The notes under the pieces: model-generated
Databases searched by the model: none
Told to the model about the DNA's origin: nothing
Seen by the model: only the letters and a program-made list of their open reading frames with translations
In this document: positions 15,592 through 25,464 of the stretch, one piece after another
How the letters are laid out: each line of letters starts with the position of its first letter
How positions within the stretch are numbered: position 1 is the first letter of the stretch
Position numbers and translations under genes: made by a program
Assembly: GCA_910575165.1 (NCBI GenBank)
Contig: CAJTDS010000010.1
Location: 47,669-111,668, forward strand
Length of the DNA: 64,000 bases
Source: Eggerthellaceae bacterium
GTDB lineage: Bacteria; Actinomycetota; Coriobacteriia; Coriobacteriales; Eggerthellaceae
Direction: 5' to 3'

Positions 15592-18045
15592 ATGCCAGCA
15601 CAACCCTACAGGGACACGGCGTCCCGAAACCCCCGTCGCGGAATCGAAGGCGAAGCCCTTCGGGGCTCTGCATCCTCCCGCACGACGCGGCCCGCCTCCG
15701 CCCGGCCCGCCGGCGACCCGCGCGCGGCCGCCGGCAGCCCGGCATCAGCCCCCCGCACAGCCCGCCGTGACACGGTGCGAGCCGCCCAGCGCCCCTCCCC
15801 CGCAGCCGGCGCCGGACAGCGCGACGGTCAGCCGGCGCGCAGTCGCGGGGTGCAGCAACCGTCGGCCCGAAGCGAAAGCGCCAACCGGCGAAGCGCCCAA
15901 CGCGGCGACAGCGACCGAAACGACGAACGCGAACGCTACAGCGCTCGCGGCTCCCGGAGAGGCCGGGACGCCGCCCCTGCGAAGTCGAAGGCCCGCTACA
16001 TCCCGGCCCTCGACGGCCTGCGCGCCCTGGCGGTGCTGGCCGTCATCGTCTATCACATGGGCGTCCCCTGGGCATCCGGCGGCCTTCTGGGCGTCACGGT
16101 GTTCTTCGTGCTGTCGGGCTACCTCATTACCAGCCTCCTGCTCATCGAGCTGGACGACACCGGCCGCATCAACCTGCCCCAGTTCTGGCTGCGCCGCATC
16201 CGGCGCCTGTTCCCCGCCATCGTCTTCGTCGTCTTCGGCACCGCGGCGCTGTGCACCGTCTTCGACCACAGCCTGCTCACCAAGCTGCGCGAGGACATGT
16301 GGGCGGCACTGTGCTGGGTGACCAACTGGTGGTACATCTTCCACGACGTCTCCTACTTCGACGCCCTGGGCGCACCGAGCCCGCTCACCCACTTCTGGTC
16401 GCTCGCTATCGAGGAGCAGTTCTACTTGTTCTGGCCGCTTGTCCTGTTCATCGCCCACAAGCTGGGGATCAAGCGCTCGATCATGGCCAACGCCACGCTG
16501 GTGGTGGCCCTGGCCTCGGCGGTGGAGATGGCCGTGCTCTACGACCCGCTGGCCGACCCCTCCCGCGTCTACTACGGCACCGACACCCGAGCGTTCTCGC
16601 TGCTCATAGGCGCGTGGCTCGCCTACGTGTGGCCGAGTCACCTGCTGGGTGCGAAGAAGAGCGTGCAGCTGCCCGTGCCCGTGCGGCGCGCCCTGGACGG
16701 CGTGGGGCTGGCGGCGCTCGCGGCGCTGGTGGCCATGATCGCGCTGGCCGACGGCTTCTCCCCCTTTCTCTACCGGGGAGGCCTGCTGCTGGCATCGGTG
16801 CTCACCGCCGTGGTCATCGCCGTCATGGTGCACCCCGCAAGCCTGGTCGGGCGCATCGCGGGGGCGGCACCGCTGGTGTGGGTGGGCAAGCGCTCCTACG
16901 GCATCTACCTGTGGCACTACCCGCTGCTGCTGATCATGAACCCCGGCAACTCCGTGGCCCAGGCGCCCTGGTGGATGCTCCTTCTGCAGATGGCGGTCAT
17001 CTTCGCAGTGGCGGCGTTCTCGTACCGCTTCATCGAGGAGCCCTTCCGCCACGGGGCCTTGGGCAAGGTGATCGCCGAAGTCAGGTCCGGCACCTTCGAC
17101 GTCCACGACTGGCTCTACTTCAACGGCATCATCGGGGGGGCCTGCTCGGTGGTGGCGCTCGTGGCCGTGGTGGGCCTTGCCGTGGTGCCCAACACCTCCG
17201 CCCTCGAGGGCGCCGACCTGCTGAAGGACGCTTCTCCGAAGACCGCCGGCGTGCCCCTGATCACCGGCGACGAAGAGGAAACGCCCGTGCTCGACGTGCT
17301 CATGATCGGCGACTCAGTTTCGGTGCGCGCCATCCCCGCCTTCCAGGAGGCCTTCCCCTTCGGCGCCATCGACGCGGCCGTCAACCGCCAGCTCTTCGTC
17401 GGCGAGGACGTGTACGACTACTACGCGCACCAGAACATCGTCGGCGACGTGGTAGTGTTCGCGCTGGGAACGAACGGCCTGGTCACCGATGACCAGCTTG
17501 ACGAGCTGATTGAAATGGTGGGCACCGACAAGCACATCTTCTTCGTCAACACGCGCTCCACCCAAAGCTGGATGGGCGAGACCAACGAGGCCCTGCGCCG
17601 GGCCGCCGAGCGCTACGACAACGTGAGCGTCATCGACTGGTACAGCTACAGCGCCGACAAGGGAGATCTGTTCGACGGCGACGGCACGCACCTGACCGAG
17701 GACGGCGCCCGCGCCTACATCGCCCTGGTCCGCGACGCCATCGCCGAGTACCTGCCCCAGCACGACGAGGGCGACGAGGCAGCCGAAGTGCTCACCCCCT
17801 GGGAGTTCGCCCAGAAAGGCGCCTCGAAGACCCTGGACAAGTTCCTGCGCAACACCCAGAACGCCGTGGCACGCAGCATCGACGCGCCGCTTACACTCTT
17901 CACCGACGAGGAGCGCAAGGCCCGCGAAGAGGCCGAAGCGGCGAAGGCGGACGGAGGAGACGAGTCTAACAACGCCGACAGCGACGCCGACCAGGATGCC
18001 GAAGGGGCTGACAGTTCCGACGCCGAAGGCGAAGCTGCCGCCTAG
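15592..18045 (+). CDS. Acyltransferase-3 / SGNH-type cell-envelope O-acyltransferase
   Basis: 817 residues from the ATG at 15592, with AAGGAG upstream; a longer ORF lacks a better start. Residues 1-130 are a Arg/Ala/Pro-rich, probably disordered cytoplasmic region. Acyltransferase-3 domain: RYIPALDGLRALAVLAVI from about residue 134, ten or more helices, and RRIRRLFPA. An extracytoplasmic SGNH-like domain has MIGDSVS (about residue 573) and DGTHLTEDGA (about 696). A Glu/Ala/Asp-rich tail ends the protein. OatA-like enzymes of this plan O-acetylate peptidoglycan; other members modify exopolysaccharide, so the target is unproved. Confidence 0.85.
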   Translation: MPAQPYRDTASRNPRRGIEGEALRGSASSRTTRPASARPAGDPRAAAGSPASAPRTARRDTVRAAQRPSPAAGAGQRDGQPARSRGVQQPSARSESANRRSAQRGDSDRNDERERYSARGSRRGRDAAPAKSKARYIPALDGLRALAVLAVIVYHMGVPWASGGLLGVTVFFVLSGYLITSLLLIELDDTGRINLPQFWLRRIRRLFPAIVFVVFGTAALCTVFDHSLLTKLREDMWAALCWVTNWWYIFHDVSYFDALGAPSPLTHFWSLAIEEQFYLFWPLVLFIAHKLGIKRSIMANATLVVALASAVEMAVLYDPLADPSRVYYGTDTRAFSLLIGAWLAYVWPSHLLGAKKSVQLPVPVRRALDGVGLAALAALVAMIALADGFSPFLYRGGLLLASVLTAVVIAVMVHPASLVGRIAGAAPLVWVGKRSYGIYLWHYPLLLIMNPGNSVAQAPWWMLLLQMAVIFAVAAFSYRFIEEPFRHGALGKVIAEVRSGTFDVHDWLYFNGIIGGACSVVALVAVVGLAVVPNTSALEGADLLKDASPKTAGVPLITGDEEETPVLDVLMIGDSVSVRAIPAFQEAFPFGAIDAAVNRQLFVGEDVYDYYAHQNIVGDVVVFALGTNGLVTDDQLDELIEMVGTDKHIFFVNTRSTQSWMGETNEALRRAAERYDNVSVIDWYSYSADKGDLFDGDGTHLTEDGARAYIALVRDAIAEYLPQHDEGDEAAEVLTPWEFAQKGASKTLDKFLRNTQNAVARSIDAPLTLFTDEERKAREEAEAAKADGGDESNNADSDADQDAEGADSSDAEGEAAA

Positions 18046-18109
18046 CCCCCGTAGACCACCAGACCTAACGGCGCGCCCTACCCGCAGGAAAGAGCTGCGC
18101 ACGAGCGCA

Positions 18110-18145
18110 GGAAGGGGGGCGACCGTCAATCGTCGCCCCCCTTCC
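18110..18145. terminator. Bidirectional hairpin between convergent genes
   Basis: Perfect 14-base arms GGAAGGGGGGCGAC / GTCGCCCCCCTTCC with an 8-base loop. There is no strong T tract on either side, but the position between convergent ends (18045 and 18178) fits a transcription barrier. Confidence 0.6.
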
Positions 18146-18177
18146 GTCGAACGCCCTGCGTCGTCAATCACGCAGCC

Positions 18178-18735
18178 TTACGCCGGGTCGACCCAGCCTT
18201 CCGGCAGCGTCGCATTGTGGCACTTGTTGCAGTACAGCTCCGACTCGCGATGCACGCTGTGGCAGTCACCGCACTGAACGTCCTTGCCCACATGGCTTGC
18301 GTGGGGATTGAAATCCGTGCCGCCCCAATCCTCGGTCGCCGCCGCGATGTCGGCCCGCACATGGCAAGCCTCGTTCAGGCACAGCTCCTCGGTTCCCAAA
18401 TCATGCTTCGCAAGGTCGGAATAGAAATCCCCCGTCGCCCATGCCACAGCTTCGGACACCTGTTCGGACAGGGTGGGCTCGTGGCAGTCGAGGCATTCGT
18501 ACCCCTCTTGCGCATGGGCGCTCACCAGCAGATTCGGGTCGTTTGAATAATAGCCCTCGACATAGGGATCCATGGGATCGTGGCAGATGGCGTTGCAGAA
18601 ACCAGGCTGCTCGTGCCAGACCAGAAAGCCGGCGCCCGCCGCAACCAACACCACGACAACCACTCCCACAACGATGGGCCACTTGCGGGTGCGCTTCTTG
18701 GCCGAAGGCTTCTTCTCCTGCGAAGAGTCGCTCAT
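18178..18735 (-). CDS. NrfH/NapC-like multihaem cytochrome c, quinol-side partner
   Basis: 185 residues. One N-terminal membrane anchor (residues 19-40), then haem motifs: C47NAICH (CX3CH), CLDCH at 81-85, C119LNEACH (CX4CH), CGDCH at 155-159 and CNKCH at 169-173. The CX3CH motif followed by DPM resembles the first haem region of NrfH. Such proteins pass electrons from menaquinol to a periplasmic enzyme. The partner here is the flavoprotein gene 21 bases upstream, not NrfA, an arrangement like cgr1-cgr2 of Eggerthella lenta. Confidence 0.87.
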   Translation of the reverse strand: MSDSSQEKKPSAKKRTRKWPIVVGVVVVVLVAAGAGFLVWHEQPGFCNAICHDPMDPYVEGYYSNDPNLLVSAHAQEGYECLDCHEPTLSEQVSEAVAWATGDFYSDLAKHDLGTEELCLNEACHVRADIAAATEDWGGTDFNPHASHVGKDVQCGDCHSVHRESELYCNKCHNATLPEGWVDPA

Positions 18736-18756
18736 AGGTACGTCTCCTTCCGTCCG

Positions 18757-20517
18757 TTACGCCGTCTCGGGGAAATCGGGCATGACGAACGCGGGGAGCT
18801 TGCCCATGATCTGCTCTGCCGCCATGAAAGCAGTGGTAGCGGCGAAGCATACGCCGCCGTTGGGGCCAAGGCAACGACCATAGCTCTCGTCAGGCCCGCA
18901 GTTACCGCCAACGGTGCAGCCCGCTGCGTACAGGTTCGGCATAAGTGCTCCGTCGCTGGCGTACACCTGCATGTTCTCATTGGTGAGCAGGCCCACGTGA
19001 GTGGAGAACATGATGCTGCCCACGGCTACGCCATAGAAAGGCGCCTTCTCCACCGGGGTAAGCCATGCGCCGGGTATGCCGTCGAACTCCTCGGGCTTCG
19101 ATGCCACGGTGGCGTTCCACGTCGAAACCGCCTCCTCCACCGTCTCGGCGACAACCCCGAGCTTCGACGCGAGCTCCGCCAACGTGTCGGCCTTCACAAT
19201 GCGACCCTCGTCGATGCCGCGCTGGGCCCCCAGCTTCCAATCATGCTCGATGAGCGCCTCGGGGATACGATCGATGTCGGGCATCGTCGGAACGATGAGA
19301 TGACGGCAGCACTCTTGGTCGAAGGTCTCGGCGTACTGCTCGTAATTGCTGTCGAAGAAGCAGTACTTCTGGCCGCCCGGAAGCGACTGGTAAAGCTGAG
19401 CCTGGGCGCCGTACTGGGCGACGGAGGTGTAATAGGGCACGAAATTGCCGCGCAGGTCGATGCTGCACCAAGCCTGGCGGGCCAGCTGCACATCGCCGTT
19501 GTACAGGTAGTAATCCCACGGAACGCCATCCAAGCCGCCGTCGAAGGCCTGGTAGGAGTCGAAACCGCCCTGCTGCGCCCCAGCGCCGAAGCCCATGCGG
19601 ATAACCTCGCCGGAATCCTGGGTACCCGCAGAGGAGCACTTGACGCGCTCGTAAGCGGACGGGATGTACTTGGCCAGCATCTCGCGATTGGAGCACATGC
19701 CGCCCGCGGCCAGGATGACGCCCTTGGTTGCCTTCAGGTACTTCGTCTCGTTGCTCTCGTCGAGAACCTGGACACCGGTGACGGTGTCGCCCTCCTTCAC
19801 CAGGGCCGTCACCTTGGTGTTTAGCTTCATAGTACCACCGAACTTGCCCAGCTGCTCCTCAAGGAACGTGTAGGCGTAAATGTTGGTACGAGCTGCCAAG
19901 CCGTCGAGCTCCTTGCCCGCCGGCGACACGCCGGTCATGCCGCCCTGGGGACCGCCGGTAGTGGTGGGCTCAAGCTCCAATCCCAGGTCGGAGACCCAGT
20001 CCATGGTACGAGTGGCGTTCATGCCCACGTTCACGATGGTCTTCTCGTTGCCGGCGCCGGGCACCTGCTTGCCCAAAGCACCCTGGATCATCAGCATCGA
20101 GATATCAGGCAATCCGGCAGCCAACTGCACCTTCGTGCCGGAGCAGGCGAAGATGGAACTCTCCTTGCTGGCGCCACCTACGGAAGCGGACTTCTCGACG
20201 CAGCAGACCTTCGCGCCCAGCTCGGCGGCACGGACAGCACCGAACAAGCCGCCACCCGAACCGACAACGACGACCTCGTACTCCTCATCCCAGCTAGCCG
20301 GAGCCGAAACGGGCTCGATGTCGGCAGCGTCGCCCTCCGTCACGCTGTCGGAGCCGTTTGCGGCCGACGCTCCCCCGTCGTCGGACTTGCCCTGGCCGCA
20401 GCCGGACAGCATTGCCGCACCGGCGACCGCCACCGTAGCAGCCGCCCCGGTCAAAAAGCCCCTGCGCGTCAGGGAGAACCGCTCTTCGGCCTCCATCAAC
20501 TGATCGTGCTTCTCCAT
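18757..20517 (-). CDS. Tat-exported FAD-dependent reductase (flavoprotein)
   Basis: 586 residues from the ATG at 20517, with AAGGAGG eight bases upstream; the longer start at 20547 is not favoured. The twin-arginine signal FSLTRRGFLTGAAATVA ends in a lipobox-like LSGC. FAD-binding fold: YEVVVVGSGGGLFGAVRAAE begins near residue 75. LYAAGCTVGGNCG late in the protein matches the FAD-binding end of this family. Extracytoplasmic; electrons probably come from the cytochrome encoded just downstream. Substrate unknown, and the divergent TetR may sense it. Confidence 0.88.
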   Translation of the reverse strand: MEKHDQLMEAEERFSLTRRGFLTGAAATVAVAGAAMLSGCGQGKSDDGGASAANGSDSVTEGDAADIEPVSAPASWDEEYEVVVVGSGGGLFGAVRAAELGAKVCCVEKSASVGGASKESSIFACSGTKVQLAAGLPDISMLMIQGALGKQVPGAGNEKTIVNVGMNATRTMDWVSDLGLELEPTTTGGPQGGMTGVSPAGKELDGLAARTNIYAYTFLEEQLGKFGGTMKLNTKVTALVKEGDTVTGVQVLDESNETKYLKATKGVILAAGGMCSNREMLAKYIPSAYERVKCSSAGTQDSGEVIRMGFGAGAQQGGFDSYQAFDGGLDGVPWDYYLYNGDVQLARQAWCSIDLRGNFVPYYTSVAQYGAQAQLYQSLPGGQKYCFFDSNYEQYAETFDQECCRHLIVPTMPDIDRIPEALIEHDWKLGAQRGIDEGRIVKADTLAELASKLGVVAETVEEAVSTWNATVASKPEEFDGIPGAWLTPVEKAPFYGVAVGSIMFSTHVGLLTNENMQVYASDGALMPNLYAAGCTVGGNCGPDESYGRCLGPNGGVCFAATTAFMAAEQIMGKLPAFVMPDFPETA

Positions 20518-20694
20518 GAAACCCTCCTTGTGTTTTCGGACTAACACTTGGAGCTCACTCTAGAAAACGCCGGAAAGGGCCTCAAGATGCAAGGAGAAGC
20601 GTTCGTCAGGAACCCGAGGCAAAGCGCCGCACTCGTAAAGCCCTTGAAACTATTCGACCCGCTTCGTAACCTATTCGCTACCGGAGCCAGCCAG

Positions 20695-20700
20695 TATAAT
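20695..20700 (+). promoter_or_regulatory. -10 element of the TetR-family gene
   Basis: A consensus TATAAT. It overlaps the ATG at 20699, which argues against that ATG as start and for the one at 20726. A weak TTCGCT about 15 bases upstream is the only -35 candidate. Confidence 0.5.
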
Positions 20701-20725
20701 GGAGGGCAAAAGGGGAAGGGGATAC

Positions 20726-21289
20726 ATGGACCGACTCTTGTTTCTTTCGAAGGGCGATGAGGTCAAGCTGCGCGTCCTCCACGCCGTCGGCAGGCCCATC
20801 GACGAGCTGACCGTCGAGGCGCTCTGCCGCAAGGCCGGCATCTCGAAGCCAACGTTCTACCGGCACTTCGACTCCAAGTACGACCTGGCCCGCTGGGCCT
20901 CCGACTTCATGTGCAGCATAACGCTCGACCAGATAGGGCGCAGCCTCACCTGGGATGAGGGGCTGGAATCCTATTTCGCGCTCGGACTTTCCGAGCTGGA
21001 GCCCCTGCGCAACGTCAGAAGCGACGCCGCCGAATACGAGCGCTGCTGCGCTTACCGAGCCCAGCGTCGATTCGCCACCATAGCCGAGACCCTCGCCCTC
21101 CACGGCGTGACCGTCGACGAGACTATGCGCAGCATTATCGAAGGACACGTTCGCATGGAACTGCACTTTTCCGAGGAACGTCTCGACCCTACGCGCACGA
21201 GGGATGTCAAGGAAATCGTATCGATATTCAAGTCGTTCATTCCTGCCGCGCTCTACAACGCCCTGGCAACGCCCCTTGACCCGCAATAA
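20726..21289 (+). CDS. TetR-family transcriptional regulator
   Basis: 187 residues from the ATG at 20726 with AGGGGAAGGGG upstream. The N-terminal HTH (TVEALCRKAGISKPTFYRHF) spans about residues 31-52, followed by an all-helical ligand domain. It is divergent from the flavoprotein-cytochrome operon, its probable target. The stop codon overlaps the base of the rpsA terminator. Confidence 0.88.
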   Translation: MDRLLFLSKGDEVKLRVLHAVGRPIDELTVEALCRKAGISKPTFYRHFDSKYDLARWASDFMCSITLDQIGRSLTWDEGLESYFALGLSELEPLRNVRSDAAEYERCCAYRAQRRFATIAETLALHGVTVDETMRSIIEGHVRMELHFSEERLDPTRTRDVKEIVSIFKSFIPAALYNALATPLDPQ

Positions 21290-21316
21290 AAGAAGGAGCC
21301 CCGCAGGGCCCCTTCC
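21287..21316 (-). terminator. Terminator of rpsA
   Basis: On the minus strand, stem GAAGG-GGCCC / GGGC-CCTTC is followed by TTCTTTTATT. It overlaps the end of the convergent TetR gene. Confidence 0.75.
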
Positions 21317-21348
21317 GACTTGCTGAGAGCTTTTCAGCGCGAAACCGC

Positions 21349-22596
21349 TTACTCCTCCACGGTCTCCACAGCCTCGACCACGGCTTCGGCAGCCTCGGGC
21401 TCGGCGTCGGCCGGCTTCTCCTCGGCCTTCTTCTCGCGCTTCTTGGCCGGCTTCTCCTCGGGCTGGATGGACTCGTCCACCTCGATCTCGAAGCCCAGCT
21501 CGGCGGCGGCGGCCTTCATGGACAGCGAGATGCGACGACGCTCGGGGTTGATCTCCATGACCTTCACCTTCACCACATCGCCCGCCTTGGCAACCTGGGC
21601 CGGGGTGTCGATGTGACGCTGAGCCATCTCGGAGATGTGCACCAGGCCCTCGATGGACTGGCCGAGCTCGATGAAGGCGCCGAAGGGCACGATCTTGGTG
21701 ACCTTGCCGTCCACGATCGAGCCCACGGGGTAGCTCTCCACCAGCTTGATCCAGGGATCCTCGGTGGTCTGCTTCAGACCCAGGCTGATGCGCTCGCGCT
21801 GCAGGTCGACGTCGAGCACCTCCACCTCGACCTCGTCGCCCACCTTGACAACCTCGGAGGGATGGTTCACGTGGTTCCAGGACAGCTCGGAGATGTGCAC
21901 CAGACCGTCGATGCCGCCCAGGTCCACGAAGGCGCCGAAGTCCACGATGGAGGAGACGGTGCCCTTCAGGCGCATGCCCTTGGTCAGCTTGGACAGGATC
22001 TCGGCGCGCTCGTTGCGGCGGCCCTCCTCCAGCAGCACGCGGCGCGACAGCACCACGTTGTTGCGGTTGCGGTCCATCTCGATGACGCGGGCCTCGATCT
22101 CGGTGCCCAGGTACATGTCCAAATCCTTCACGCGGCGCAGGTCCACCAGCGACGCAGGCAGGAAGCCGCGCAGGCCGATGTCCAGGATCAGGCCGCCCTT
22201 GACCACTTCGATGACCTCGCCGGTAACCACTTCGCCGGCCTTGAACTTCTCTTCCACGCGGTTCCAGGCGCGCTCGTACTCGGCACGCTTCTTGGACAGG
22301 ATCAGACGGCCGTCCTTGTCCTCCTTCTGAAGGACCAGGGCCTCGATGGCATCGCCCAGAGCCACGATGTCCGCCGGGTCGGCGTCCTTGCGGATGGACA
22401 GCTCGCGGGAGGGGATGACGCCCTCGCTCTTGAAGCCGATGTCCACCAGCACCTCGTCGCGCTCGATCTTGACGACGGTGCCGTCGACCAGGTCGCCTTC
22501 GTCGAAGTCAGTGAGCGTGCCGTCGATCAGCGCATTCATCTGGTCGTCGGAGACATCCTCGAAGTCGATGACGGACGTGTTCTTGATTTCGGTCAA
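21349..22596 (-). CDS. rpsA: 30S ribosomal protein S1
   Basis: 415 residues, ATG start. Four S1 RNA-binding repeats at about 35-105, 122-188, 205-274 and 291-361; the third and fourth have the clear [20 protein letters not shown] and [10 protein letters not shown] forms. The C-terminus is a Glu/Ala/Lys-rich tail. This four-domain form is usual in actinobacteria. It supports mRNA binding to the ribosome during initiation. It is alone in its transcription unit. Confidence 0.95.
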   Translation of the reverse strand: MTEIKNTSVIDFEDVSDDQMNALIDGTLTDFDEGDLVDGTVVKIERDEVLVDIGFKSEGVIPSRELSIRKDADPADIVALGDAIEALVLQKEDKDGRLILSKKRAEYERAWNRVEEKFKAGEVVTGEVIEVVKGGLILDIGLRGFLPASLVDLRRVKDLDMYLGTEIEARVIEMDRNRNNVVLSRRVLLEEGRRNERAEILSKLTKGMRLKGTVSSIVDFGAFVDLGGIDGLVHISELSWNHVNHPSEVVKVGDEVEVEVLDVDLQRERISLGLKQTTEDPWIKLVESYPVGSIVDGKVTKIVPFGAFIELGQSIEGLVHISEMAQRHIDTPAQVAKAGDVVKVKVMEINPERRRISLSMKAAAAELGFEIEVDESIQPEEKPAKKREKKAEEKPADAEPEAAEAVVEAVETVEE

Positions 22597-22831
22597 AACG
22601 GACCCCTTTCAAAAAACTGTGGGGACCCCTGCCAGCGGTTGATTTCCAACATTGCTCCATGGTTTCGCGTTTGCCCGGAACCGCTTCCGCACGCCCGCGC
22701 CGCCATGTCTCGGGGGCCAACATTTCCTTACCTGCAAGGCCTTTCCTTACAAGCCGAACTAGTGTAGCACGCAGCGGCCGAAGCCCAGCGAAAAAGCAAG
22801 ACGTCCACGGAGTTTGCACGGAGGGACACCT

Positions 22832-22941
22832 CGTCATTCCGAGCGCGTCATTCCGAGCGAGCGAAGCGAGTCGAGGAATCCAGCGACAGCCCGCGCCGAG
22901 ATCCTTCGGCTTCGCGCTGCGCGCTTCGCTCGGGATGACAC
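22832..22941. repeat. Dispersed inverted-end intergenic repeat
   Basis: About 110 bases. The left end has two tandem copies of CGTCATTCCGAGCG (22832-22845, 22846-22859) and continues AGCGAAGCGAG. The right end CGCTTCGCTCGGGATGACACG is close to the reverse complement. The form GTCATTCCGAGCG...CGCTCGGGATGAC resembles a repeat family seen between genes in many bacterial genomes; its function is unknown. It lies between rpsA and the SanA-like gene. Confidence 0.65.
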
Positions 22942-22975
22942 GGGGGCGCAGTCGGCGCACCCCGCACTTGCCGCC

Positions 22976-23680
22976 CTAGTCGGTCACGCTTCCGGATTGG
23001 TTTAGGCTGATGGGGTCGCCCACGAAGGTGGGCTCGGTGTGCAGCCACGCCAGGAAGAAGTCCTTGGTGCGGGCCGGGATCTCGCGCAGGTCGAACCAGA
23101 GCTGCTGGGCGAAGGTGTGCCGGTCGGCCGCAACGCCGATTGCCTCCAGCCCCAGGCCGTGGGCCGCGTAGAGCGCCCGGTACAGGTGGTAGCGCTGGGT
23201 GGACACGATGATGCGGTCGGCCCCGAAGACGCTTTTCGCCCGGTGCATGGACTCGTAGGTGGAGAAGCCCGCGTGGTCGCAGAAGATGTCGTCGGCGGGA
23301 ACGCCCAGGCTCACAGCGTAGTCCTTCATGGCCAGCACCTCGTTGTACTCCACGGTGGAGTTATCGCCGCTCATGATGATCTTGGGCGCGGCGCCGGCCT
23401 TGTACAGCTCCACGGCGTTCTCCACGCGGTCGGCCAGGATCTGCGAGGGCGTGCCGTCGGGAAGCACCGAGGCCCCCAGCACCACGATGGCGTCGGCGTC
23501 GTAGCCCGCCGCCTCCTGGGCCGACACGATGCTGTCCCGGGTGCCCCCCACCACCACGGCGTTCGTGACGCCCACCAGAAGCGCCGCCAGCACCGCGAAG
23601 ACGAGGCACCCGGCGACCAGGGCCAGCGCCGCCGAGGCCACGGGCCGTCTGTTCGGGGACTTCGCCGCCTCCTTCGCCAT
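22976..23680 (-). CDS. SanA/YdcF-type DUF218 membrane protein
   Basis: 234 residues from the ATG at 23680, with GAAGGAGGTG upstream; the longer ORF start lacks this. One N-terminal membrane segment (SAALALVAGCLVFAVLAALL) is followed by a DUF218 domain (PF02698): AIVVLGASVLPDG, IIMSGDNSTVEYNEV and TYESMHRAKSVF. SanA affects envelope permeability in enterobacteria; the exact reaction is not known. Confidence 0.85.
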   Translation of the reverse strand: MAKEAAKSPNRRPVASAALALVAGCLVFAVLAALLVGVTNAVVVGGTRDSIVSAQEAAGYDADAIVVLGASVLPDGTPSQILADRVENAVELYKAGAAPKIIMSGDNSTVEYNEVLAMKDYAVSLGVPADDIFCDHAGFSTYESMHRAKSVFGADRIIVSTQRYHLYRALYAAHGLGLEAIGVAADRHTFAQQLWFDLREIPARTKDFFLAWLHTEPTFVGDPISLNQSGSVTD

Positions 23681-23861
23681 GGGATGCACCTCCTTCGCGC
23701 CGTCGCGTCCGCCCGGGAAAGACAAGGTTGCCATACTAGCAAAGGAAGCGCCGCTTGTGGCAGCGCTTCCCCCGATGCGAAAGACTATCTCACGGTTTGC
23801 CCACAGGCCCCGCAGCGTTCGCGCAGACGTTTCCAGGCGCCCGTCGCGGGCCTCCTGCCAC

Positions 23862-24580
23862 CTAAGCCTTCAGGTCGCCGGCCAGCAGACGGGCCACATG
23901 GCGCCCCTGGGTGGAGGAGCGGCCCGAGGCGCATCCCACGATGTACTCCGGGTAGTTGCCGCTGAAGAAGCTGCCCGACACGTCGCCGGCCGCGTACAGC
24001 CCGGGGATGACGCTGTTGTCGGCGCGCAGCACCTGGCAGTCGCCGTTGATCTGCAGGCCGTCGATGGTGGTCAAAAGCGACCCGCCGAACCAGCAGCCGT
24101 AGAAGGGCGCCTGGCGCAGAGCCGACAGGCGGTAGGCCTCCTTGCCGAAGTCGTCGTCGACCTGGGCGTCGAACTGCTGGTTGTAGCGCTCGGCCTGGTC
24201 AAGGAACGCCTGCTTGGCATCGCCTTCGAAGCCCAGCTTGTCCGCCAGCTCGTCCAGCGTGTCGGCCTTCTGCATGACGCCCTGCTCCAGGGCCACGGCG
24301 CAGAACTCCTCGATGGGCATGCCCACCGCCATCATCTGGTTGGCGAAGGCGGAGCAGCCGATGGTGGCGAAGCGCAGGATGTCCTCGGGGGCGTTGGCGT
24401 CGAAGACCTGGCAGAACACGCCGCCCGGCTGGCGACCGGCCTGGAAGCACAGGATGTCGTAGGGGGTGGACTCGTTGCAGAAGCGCACGCCGTTGCGGTT
24501 CACCTTCATGAAGGGCTGGCTGCCGATGTTCTCCTGGAAGATGGTGCCGGGAAGCGCGGCGCCTCTGGAAAAGCCGTCGA
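23862..24580 (-). pseudogene. N-terminally truncated FAD-dependent reductase
   Basis: Only about the last 230 residues of a fumarate-reductase-type flavoprotein remain, from about GAALPGTIFQENIG to the stop. The terminal FAD-binding segment VIPGLYAAGDVSGSFF is intact. There is no signal peptide, no N-terminal GxGxxG and no start codon with a ribosome site. The open frame continues into sequence antisense to the LuxR remnant. A deletion has removed the N-terminal two thirds of the gene. The right boundary is approximate (24548-24606). Confidence 0.8.
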
Positions 24581-24599
24581 AAGCCCAAGGGCCGACGCA

Positions 24600-24836
24600 C
24601 CAGGCGAATCCCCCACCATCGACCAGCGTTGCGCCGCCGTAGCCTGCCGCTACCAGCTGACCCCTCGCGAGGGGGAGGTGCTGACCCTTCTGGCTCGCGG
24701 ACGCACCAGCCCCATCATCCAGGAGAAGCTGGTGGTGTCCCAGAACACCGTGCGCACCCACGTGCGCCACATCTACGCCAAGCTGAACGTCCACTCCCAG
24801 CAAGAGCTCATCAACCTGGTGGACTCTGCCGGATAG
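24600..24836 (+). pseudogene. Truncated LuxR regulator, HTH domain only
   Basis: About 78 residues: a short linker, then LTPREGEVLTLLARGRT and VSQNTVRTHVRHIYAKLNVH, a complete LuxR HTH. The membrane domain of the two intact LuxR genes is missing, and there is no start with a ribosome site. It is head to head with the truncated flavoprotein, as in the intact pair at 9634-13574 but without the middle. Confidence 0.78.
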
Positions 24837-25464
24837 AGCACCGACCAACCGTCCTGCTCGACCCCGCTGTCTATCCGTCCTCCAGCCAAGCCCCCGTATC
24901 GCCGAGCTGCCCAGCTCCCCTTTCGCCACGCCCCGCCGACCCGCCCACGCACCCCCAGCTGCCGACCTGTTCGGTCGTCTCCGAGCCGCCATGACGAGCT
25001 GCCCAAATCTCCCTCCGCCGTCCCCATCCCCCACCGCAGAACTCCACCTGTCAAGCGCTTCGTCGCATCCCCTTCCAAAAAGCGTCAAAGATTGCCCGGA
25101 ATCCAAATACCACACGCCGTCAAATCGGAGTTCGTCCATCCAACCAACGCGCATCCTCCGAAGGCGCGCTCCCCACCTGGTCTTTTATCCGCAGCCCAAA
25201 CCGCAAGACCTTCATTCTTCCCCTGACAATTTGGATTCCGGGCAATCTTTGCCATATCCTGCAAGCCTGCGCAACAAGGCAACCCGCACTGAGCCGTCGG
25301 CCTTCCGCGCGCCTCGTGCTGCAAGCCCCTGCACGCTCGGCATATCCGAGCCGAGAAACATGAGAGCCCACATAACCCGTACATCCCGCTGCAAGCATCG
25401 GACCGGATGCCCCGCGGCCCCAGCAACAGTCCATGCACCTCTTTGCGAGCACCAGGACGGCGCG
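24837..25464. other. Gene-free region containing inverted-repeat element 1
   Basis: No supported gene. The left 250 bases are pyrimidine-rich on the plus strand with no visible signal; the element at 25086-25251 follows, and then about 210 bases with nothing recognised. Confidence 0.5.
25086..25251. repeat. 166-bp element with perfect 23-bp terminal inverted repeats
   Basis: The left arm 25086-25108 begins CAAAGATTGCCCGGAATC; the right arm 25229-25251 is its exact reverse complement. The interior shows no gene. A related pair lies at 26945-27113. Confidence 0.75.
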
